From Bryoerythrophyllum caledonicum (taxonomy: Eukaryota > Streptophyta > Bryopsida > Pottiales > Pottiaceae), in contig OZ020525.1 in the NCBI GenBank assembly GCA_963971425.1, forward strand, positions 4,385,560-4,449,559: a stretch of DNA of 64,000 nt, read 5' to 3'. The stretch's first letter is position 1. Each line of letters begins with the position of its first letter. The position numbers and the translations under genes are program-made. A model generated the notes under the pieces. It worked only from the letters and a program-made list of their open reading frames with translations, was not told where the DNA came from and did not search any database. Shown piece by piece: positions 1 to 9,400 of this stretch.

Positions 1-1845
1 GCCCTTAGAAGAAGTGAAGTAGTAGCAACTCCCAAGGCGCCAGGAAGTACTCCACACACGTCGCCAGAACTGTGCATCCAGCGAAACAACTTGGCTCCAC
101 CGGATTCAGACCATACGCGGAAGCTCTGGCCAAAATTTCCAGATTTGGAGCAACCTACACATCATCCTACGAAGCGGCAGCAGGCAAACACAACATCAAG
201 ATCGGAAGCATCGAAACCAAAGACACAAGAGATAAGGCAAACAAGACAGCAACGCAATAGCCAACAAACCAGCACCAACACCCTCCGAAGTCAAGCGAAA
301 TCAACACAACTAGTACATTACGAAAACGAAAAACTACAGGTACGTAAACTCACATTACCTTTGAAGTTTCTCACCGCTTTTTCCCTGCATCTCCATAGTT
401 CCTCCCCTGCTACACCAAGATCCCACGCCCCCCCACGACCCTCACCTTCCTCTTCCCCTACACTCTCTCACCCGCCTCCCTCCCCCCCCTCTCCCCCCTC
501 CCCTCCCCTCCCTCCTCCCCCTGACCTCCTCCTTCTCCAGACCCTCACCAACTCCAAACCCCCTAAAAACCTACCCACCACCCACAGCCCTCTTCCCACT
601 GAAAACCTCCGTAGCTCTCCTCTTTCAAAAAACCCCCTCCCACTGGAAACAACGGTGAGTAGACCAGATCTAGAAAAAGCCTTCCGAAAAAACCAGTTAC
701 GCAGACAACCTCCCTATAGACATCATCCCTGCGAACCTCTCAAAACTAGGACAATACACCGAGACCTACACCTACAGCCTCCCCTTAAATCCCAGCGACC
801 TGGCCTTCACAGGCCTCCCAGACAGCACCTCACAATCAGTACTAGAACGCACTCACAGATCCCGCACGAAATCCACCGACACGGACTCCCCAGGCCTCAC
901 ACACACAACCCTCACGACCCTCACACACAGAACCCCACGAGGCCTCACACACACGACCCTCACACACAAACCCCCACGAGGCCTTATACACAAGACCCTC
1001 AAGACCCTTACACACAGACCCCCACGTCTCTCAATAGAAGGCAGCAACGAGATCGAGACACCCAGCACAACCCTCGTAAACCCCAGCAACCTCGGACCCT
1101 CAAACTTCTCCTGATCCTACAAGGCGCGGGGACCCTGCAAGACAAGAAGGCACAGACATACACATTCAGTACGACAAACGAAGAAGCCGCGCAAGCGAAG
1201 AGAAGACTGAGAGCAGGCGGAAATCAACACGAGAGACCCCAACCAGACGAGTCCAGGCAAACAAGCGACCGGCGACCGCAGCTACGGCATCCGCCCCGAA
1301 TCAACGCAGCCCACAACAGACTCGACACAGCATACAAGGAGCCCAAAGAAGTACACGAGAGAAGGAGAAGGTCCCCGCCCACCCACAGGCGACTCCTCGG
1401 AGTACACCAGCGGTGTCTCAACGCAGCATACAAGTGCAGCAGGTCCCCTCCAGTGCACGAGCAAATCAACGCAGCGTACAAGCTTCCCAACACAGCATAC
1501 ACGCGGTGTAGAAGGACTCCTGCAAGTCTCTCGGAATCGCAAGTGACCCCAACAGCCCACGACTCTCCCCTGAACCCTCAACGGCCAGTGACCACCCTGC
1601 AACAGGAAAGACGTGCGGCACAACAACCTGAGAATTGGCCCTGCGACCTCCCTCAAACCCCAGCGACCGACAACATAAGGTGTTGCGACCTCCCTGTATG
1701 CCAACAACCCTCCCAGGCTCTGCGACCTAGCCTTCCAAACCAAGTAGCGACCTGCGACCCAGCAGCAAGGTCGCTAACCTGCGACCCTCCAACCCAACGA
1801 CGGGTTTCATTACAGCCCAGTAACCAGGTAAGCTCCAAAATCACC
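1..1845 (+). other. LINE-A leader / 5' UTR, C-rich and repeat-rich
   Basis: The frame of ORF1 is open through most of this stretch but contains no in-frame ATG before 1846, so I read it as untranslated leader rather than protein. It holds a pyrimidine tract at about 371-560 that is almost pure C and T, a minisatellite at 892-1030, and repeated CAACGCAGC-TACAAG motifs between 1300 and 1500. The corresponding region of LINE-B (18170-19161) is shorter and not visibly similar, so the leaders have diverged or been exchanged. Translation from a non-AUG codon cannot be excluded. Confidence 0.55.
892..1030 (+). repeat. minisatellite in LINE-A leader
   Basis: Three imperfect tandem units of about 39-48 bp, each beginning AGGCCT and ending CCCACG, with CACACA and GACCCTCA motifs between. 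Confidence 0.7.
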
Positions 1846-3093
1846 ATGGCAGGATACTCCAAGCGAAATTCGGACATTGAGATGGAAGTGGAATCTTCGG
1901 AGGAAAGCCCAGCCAAGGTCCAGAACTCAAAGGCAGCAAGGAAAGGCGAAGGAACCACCAGCAGCAGCAAGAAGAGCAGAGCGTCCCCAGCAGAAAAAGG
2001 TAAGTATACAGAAACTCCCGAACTAACCAAATTCAAGTTTTGGTTGGGTTTTCAAGCCATGGAGGCCTTAGCGGTGGAAGAAGGGGAGGAGGAACTCTTT
2101 AGCGGCGAGAACGTGGAGGACATGATGACAAGAGGCATGCGCAAGGAAGAAGCGGAAGAGGTAAGCGTTGCAAGAATTGCATTTCCTAGGATTCCACAAA
2201 CCCTCTATCCTATGTCAATAAAAGGAATTGAAGGACAACATTTTAATCTAACCCAAATCCCATATAACATCAAGACTAACGAAAACTCTGGCCTATCCCT
2301 TGATTATCACGTAGCAATACACTTTGAACTCCCCAAAAACCCTCTCATGCATGATAACGCTAAAAAGATGGTTCTTGAAAGGCTTGATAAAATGAACATA
2401 GCACTTGGGAAAAACATGGTAGACCCACTAGTAATCCAATGTTTGAGCATCAAAAAAGGGGGGAGGAAAGGAGTTTGGAATGGGAGTATTAAAATGCACT
2501 TACTCAAACCCGAATTTGATGGTTTATCACTCTTGAAGGGCATTAGGCCATTTATCCTTGAAATTGATGATGAGGTTGTTGTTGGGAAAGTATGCAAGGC
2601 CTACCTTGGCATTGCAAAGGGTGCTAACCTTTCTGTGAAAATCAAGAGTGAGAATTTGAAGGATTTTTCAGCCCAAGCCCTTTTTAAGGAAATTCTTGAG
2701 AGCAATTTCCACCGCGGGCACAAATTCGAGATCTCCGGTGTGCAAAAAGGGCATGGAGAGACACATGCATTCATCATTGCTACAACACCACTCGAGACAA
2801 AGAAAATCCTTGCACACCACTTGGCCGTGAGGGGAGAAATGGTGCAAGCAAAACAAGTACAAGACAACAAAGGTGCCAATGGTGTGGTTGAGACCAAAGC
2901 AAGGAAAGAAGCCCTTACCTTAACCCTCTCCCCTCTCCCTATTCATCTTGATGTTATGAACACCTCACATGAAATATACAAAATTATGGGAGGAGCTAAC
3001 GTAAGAAATATTTGGTTCGATAGACTTACCAAAAATAGACTTACTAAAAATAGAAATTCTAATAAGAGTAAGAATATATACGAATCTGATTAA
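1846..3093 (+). CDS. LINE-A ORF1 protein (putative RNA-binding/structural ORF1p)
   Basis: ORF1 encodes 415 aa from the first ATG in a very long open frame; the ATG context (TCACCATGG) is favourable. The N-terminal 60 residues are charged and Ser/Lys/Glu-rich. The remainder is a conserved block shared with LINE-B ORF1 (19162-20034), recognisable by SGLSLDY, LLKG-RPFIL and RGH-FEIS motifs. I see no CCHC knuckle and no clear RRM signature, so the fold is unidentified. By position it should play the usual LINE ORF1 role of binding element RNA, which is inferred from location only. The last ~89 nt overlap the open ORF2 frame. A splice-donor-like GTAAGA sits at 3001. Confidence 0.7.
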   Translation: MAGYSKRNSDIEMEVESSEESPAKVQNSKAARKGEGTTSSSKKSRASPAEKGKYTETPELTKFKFWLGFQAMEALAVEEGEEELFSGENVEDMMTRGMRKEEAEEVSVARIAFPRIPQTLYPMSIKGIEGQHFNLTQIPYNIKTNENSGLSLDYHVAIHFELPKNPLMHDNAKKMVLERLDKMNIALGKNMVDPLVIQCLSIKKGGRKGVWNGSIKMHLLKPEFDGLSLLKGIRPFILEIDDEVVVGKVCKAYLGIAKGANLSVKIKSENLKDFSAQALFKEILESNFHRGHKFEISGVQKGHGETHAFIIATTPLETKKILAHHLAVRGEMVQAKQVQDNKGANGVVETKARKEALTLTLSPLPIHLDVMNTSHEIYKIMGGANVRNIWFDRLTKNRLTKNRNSNKSKNIYESD

Positions 3094-3182
3094 AATTAGT
3101 ATCAATCTGTTTTTAGAAATCATAGTTTTAGACAAAATATGTTTAGAAAGAAATCTTTTAGAAAACTCAGTATTTCAATATA

Positions 3183-3440
3183 CGGGTACATATACCGATA
3201 CGTATACTGATACTTATACTGATTCATACACCGATGAGTATACCTATAAATATATTGATACAAATACTGGTATGTATACTGATACACATACTGGTATGTA
3301 TATAAATACAAATACTTATATTTATACAAATGCAAATACCAATACAAATATTGGTACGTGTACTCATACGAATACTAACACAAATATTAACAAAGATACT
3401 CATACAAATACCAAGACAAAAACCGTGACATACACTAATA
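3183..3440 (+). repeat. short tandem repeats encoding a Thr/Tyr/Asn-rich ORF2 N terminus
   Basis: Imperfect 6/12/18-bp units based on TATACTGATAC and later AATACAAATAC run through this stretch. In the ORF2 frame they give YTDT repeats and then NTNT repeats. The frame stays open, so expansion occurred in multiples of three. LINE-B has no such expansion at the homologous point. Confidence 0.75.
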
Positions 3441-6400
3441 CAAACATACAAAAGAATACTAATATAATACCACATAAAACTACATACACACACACAAAGA
3501 CAACCACACACCATCAACGAAACACATACATATACATACACACATACAAAGACAAACACATACAATCAAAAAAACACAAATACCAAAGCCACATTCAAAA
3601 ACAAAAAATTCTAAAACAAAACAAAAAACCCATCTACTACAAACTACTAATATTAATTGGAGGAGACATGGAGACTAACCCAAGACCCATGCCGAACATA
3701 TTAAAAATACACCCCGCTTCGCACAAAAAGAATGCCAAAACATATTTCATACCAAATACTAATACAAACACCAAAACAAACAATTGTACAAACCACAAAG
3801 TATATAATAACACCGCATATGAAAAAAAGGACTTAAAAACCACTTTAAAAACCAACATAAACACACATACAAATAGTCTTAAACATAATAGTTACATATA
3901 CACACGGACAAAAACAACCAAGATAAAATACAACGAATCATACATACATCCATACACCACTAAAACAAAAACAACCACAAAAAACACATGGACAAAAAAT
4001 AAACTAAAGACAAAAACAACTACACCTACTATAAAAATAAATAAACCCACAACTCACACACAAAATACAAACATCCACCTACCCCCAAACCAACAAGCCA
4101 TTAATAACACAACAAAGTCTTTAAAATACACCACTAAACATATATACCACAAACTTCTACTACTTCTAGGAGGAGACATTGAAACCAACCCGGGACCCAT
4201 GCCCAATATACTAAAAAGACATCCTACATCACATAAGAAAAATGCCAAAATCTACTTTATACCTAATACCATAAAACTCCAACCAGAATATGAACACATT
4301 GCAAAACCCTTCGCACCATTTCTAAAAAACACACACACATTACACCACATACACAACACTTCCCACCCAAACATTGCCCAATACATACAACAAAAAAATA
4401 CGCATCCACCACCCCACATCTTATATGCACTAATAATCACTACTCATCCAAGCATAGATGAATGTAACCAACTTCTAAATCCACAAAATTTGAACACAAT
4501 TACATGGACTAATACACTCCTACAAACCTTATTAACCTTACAAAACCCACCAGAACGACACATTTACACTCCACACCCCTATACTGAATTCCTAGTAGAC
4601 AACCAAAATATTATAAACCATGAGAACTCAATACATAAAAGACTATACGACTTCTTACATAGTCAAGACATACCACCCTCAAATGATATAATAAAACTAA
4701 AATTCCCTTACCTCCCTAACAACCTCATAAGTGAATCACTAAAATGTCTAGATCCTATACCAGAATACACCCACCCACCCCCACCTCTTCCCTACATCCC
4801 TCCTCAAAACCAAAATCAAAACATTAGACCAAACCAAGAAAAAACATACATAATCACATGGAATGCCTCCTCACTAAACACTGCCCTTCCTAGCTTACAA
4901 ACTCTAGTCGCAAACACAGACACACCACCGGCTCTTATAGTTATACAAGAAACAAAACTAACCGCCACAAAATCTACAAAATATATACAAAATATATTTC
5001 AAAACTATAAACTCATCTTTAACAACACACATGCACTTACAAGATGCATGCAACAAAGGAGACCATACACACCGGGCCGCGGTGGCCTCCTTACATTAAT
5101 ACACAAAAAATATACATTCCCCGGCAACATCAACAAAATCCCTACCCCAATGCACATATCACCATACATTCAAATAATTAAAATCACTAATCACCCACTA
5201 CAACCGTGGTTAATCTTTCACATGTATATGCCATCCCATCCCGAAGATACTAGATTTCTCTTAGATATACAAAGCACTATTACAACCCATATTAATAATC
5301 ATCCCAATCATACATACCTATTATGTGGAGACTTCAATAGAGACATAGCGCTAATTGGCCGCCAAAATGGAAACCACCACATCCCCCCTCAAAACATTGA
5401 TTACCAATGGCGCCGCTTCACAGAAAACTTAAACTTCACTTACATCGATACCGATACTCAATTCTCTAGACAAGGTGGCTACAATTATAGTGATTGGAGT
5501 CTAATAGATGGTTTCTATATAAATACAAACAACAACACACAATACACCGCCACAACAAACAAAGATATTATTCTCAATTCGGACCACTCACCCGTACAAC
5601 TGCACATCCCAAATAACACACTAATTAGTAGAACTCCTACAATCCCAAACAAAGACACTATACGCATACTCAACCCCATCCCAAAAACCAACATAGAAAA
5701 ATTCAACACAAAATTCTTCGAAGAAAACTCCGTACAAATAGACTCCCTCATAAACATTCTTGAAAACAGTAGCCAATTAACACAAGCCCAATGGCAAGAA
5801 GCATGCCACTCTCTAGACAAACTCATCAATAAAATCTCTGATACACTAGAACAAACTTGTAGAGCACACCCAATACCCCAAATGACGAACAGAACCTCTC
5901 AACAAGGCGGGTATCTACCCCGCAAACTTTCTAAAACTTGGAAACAACACTTAACCACATACCATACCATACGTAAAACCATTAGAATTGTAAAAGACAA
6001 CCCTCAATGGCGTAACCACCCCATACACAACGAACTACTAACTATACAACACACCCAAATCCCTACCCCGCCGCCTCCGGACCTTCTCCACGATACATGG
6101 ATAAATGATATCGCGATAATTGCAAAAAATGCCAACATACAAGCCAGGAAAATAATCACAAAATACACAAAAGAAAACATTAAAAAAGCCATCTCAAAAT
6201 ACAGACAACTATACGAAATCAGCCCCAAAAAAATTAACAAAAAAGTCTTTAAAAACCTTGAATCCCCACCAATGGATTGTATCAAAGATCAATATAATAA
6301 TATTCTAACTAGCCCCGAAGACATTGCGAATGAAATATTTAACCAACAAACAAAAACCAATAGACCAACAGTACTAACATGTAATTACCAGCCACAACAT

Positions 6401-9400
6401 ACAATAGAATGCACATGTGCAATACGCCAATATCCTTGGCACAACCTGGACGGATATACCCTTGACAAACGGGGCGAACCAGAAATTCCACTTCATAAAT
6501 ACCTCAACAGAGCCACATACGACACATGCCTTCAAAATCTTGGAAATAATAAAGCCCCAGGCCCAGACCGCATACCAAACTCAATACTAAAAAACATGCC
6601 TCCGAGATTTCACAAACTATTATTTTTGTTCTTCTCCCACTGCTATAAACAAAAACAGATACCAAACTCATGGAAATTAAGTACAACAATTCTACTATAC
6701 AAAAAAGGCGACCCGTCCATACTACCCAACCATAGACCAATTGCACTAGCTAACACAATATACAAACTCTTTACCAGTACACTCACCTCCATACTATCCT
6801 CATACGGCGAAAAATTCAAAATCCTACATGATAGTCAAGAAGGATTTAGAGCAGAGAGAAGTACCGCACGACAAATACAAACTATAATAGCCGCACTAGA
6901 AGACGCAAAATTTACTAACCAAGATATATACATATTATACGTGGACTTCAAAAATGCCTTTGGCTCAATTGACCATGCCCGACTTCTAGCAATAATGATG
7001 GACCTTGGTTACCCAAAAGATGCAACTACACTTGTTGGAAACATCTATTCTAAATCATCTACATGTTATACCGGTGAACACTTTGGGAAAACAAAACCTA
7101 TACCCATCCAAAGAAGAACTATACAAGGGGATACCCTTAGCCCATACCTATTTATTATATTTTTAGAACCACTACTCAGATGGCTAGAAAGAGGAAATTA
7201 CGGATACACTTTTGGCACATCACAGGTCATAATAAACTCTGCCGCATACGCGGATGACCTAGCCACCATAACTAACAAAATCAAATCAATCCAAATACAA
7301 CTAAACAAAATTGATAGATATTGTAAATGGGCCGGTATGGACGTAGGTGTCCCAAAATGTGCCGCTACCGGTTGCCCAAACAAATCCAAATTGAATCCTA
7401 CCACTTTCAAAGCCCTAATGCAAGCCTCGAACATCAATTACCGCAATCAACCGATCCCCATACTACACCAAAATGAACCATACATATACTTAGGCACAAA
7501 TCTTGTTCCCTCACTAAAATGGAAAATCCAAATCCACACCACAACGACAAAACTCATCAAACAATGCAAAGAACTAACAACATGCCCAGCCACCATGAAA
7601 CAAAAAATAAAAATGGTTGATACCGTACTACGCCCAGGTGTGGCATACAGTTTCTACGGTGTACCATACTCTATGCCAGCTATCAAAAAACTTGATAAAA
7701 AAATAATAGCCATACAAAAAACCATATGTGGATTACCAAAATGTATGTCAAACGCAATAACACAACTCCCACATAACCTATTTGGACTTGAAGCTTTCTC
7801 TCTCAAAAACGCATACCTCCGATGTATAGGCGAACAACTGCAAAATGCTCTAAACGATAAAGGAAGACTTGGGAAAATATATAATGGATTAACTCACTAT
7901 GTCCTTGCCCAATATGGTGGCGCTGAAAACATACCGAGAATTAAAAAAAGTGATTGCATAAGATCACCAATAACACGAACATTCTTCTTATTAAAACATA
8001 TAGCTAAAGCCCACCTTAAAAGTACGCTCCCGAACTTCCTCACTAATCCTACAACACTAGAAATACTATGGCGCCAAGAAACATTAAATCATAACACACT
8101 CAATGCCCAACTCTCCCAAAAGCTTCTACAAAAACTCCTCTCAAAAAATATTTTTGAACTAAACCAAATTACCTTACCTAACGGTACACACATCATGAAC
8201 AATGAGGACTTCAAAACCTACCACTTCACCCCATCTAAACTAATAAAGAGTGCCCTAAGTGTTGCTAAACAACTATTTTGCCACATAACATGCCCCACTA
8301 TATGTCATACTCCTTGCAACATACACCCATACTCTCATACACTTAAAGATCCATTCATCACCCTAAACAATAACATCATCCCAAGAAATATTCTCACACC
8401 AACCAATCCCCCTAACCCTCCACATACATACCACCCCCGCCCCCCAACATACATCCCCAAAAATCCTACCACATACCCCATTAATAATATCATAAACCAT
8501 AAACATATCCAACACACAGACACAAATAACATACAAAATACCTACACAAAATATCTATGCCAATGGCAACACAATGATAATACATACAATAAATGGCTCC
8601 CCCAAAGAGACCTTTTTCCACGGCATGACACCAATACCTCCACACATAACACTGAAAAATTAAAACAATACTACCAAAAGATCCAAAACAAAACATACTC
8701 GGATATCATCCATGCCCACCATCCACAAGAACAATCCTTAGACTCAAGGTCCGTAACGCCACCCATAATTATCCCACTCTTAAACATCTACACAACAGAA
8801 TGCAACCCCGAAAATGATATCCTAACATCCTCAAACACAATTCAAATAGATATCAATCAAGCACATCTATACGAAGAAAACGGCCGACATTTACACACCA
8901 TACCCATTACCCGGCTCCAATGGTTATGGAACCAATATCATACAAAATTACAAACCCCTACAAGCATTGAACCAACAACCCAACCCTTTGAAACCGAACT
9001 AATATGGCTTTACCAAAGATATAAATATCGAATACCAAAAACTGACCTCCTCAAAAATGCGCAATACACAATACCCACCCCCATTTTAGACTCACTAATA
9101 TCATCCTTTAACATCGAACACTCATACTTTTCCTCCCCGATCACATGTCCTATCAAACTAAATAAATTCTACTCACCGTACGAAAGAGACAAAATATTTG
9201 GATCCCTAGGCAAGGCCTTTGAACACAAATGGATCAGAAATGGAATAGCTCACCCCCACAACGAGAAAGACATAGAACAAGCCATACATTGGGCTAGACT
9301 TGCCGCCAAACACGATCCAAATAACACAAAAACAATCATTGTCACACCGAACAACAATTGGTACCAAAACAACAACCAACATTCAAACCCATTCCCAGAT

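Noticed and set aside
91-1845. Continuous open frame upstream of LINE-A ORF1
   Set aside because: It contains no in-frame ATG, is low-complexity and repeat-derived, and has no counterpart in LINE-B, so it is treated as leader.
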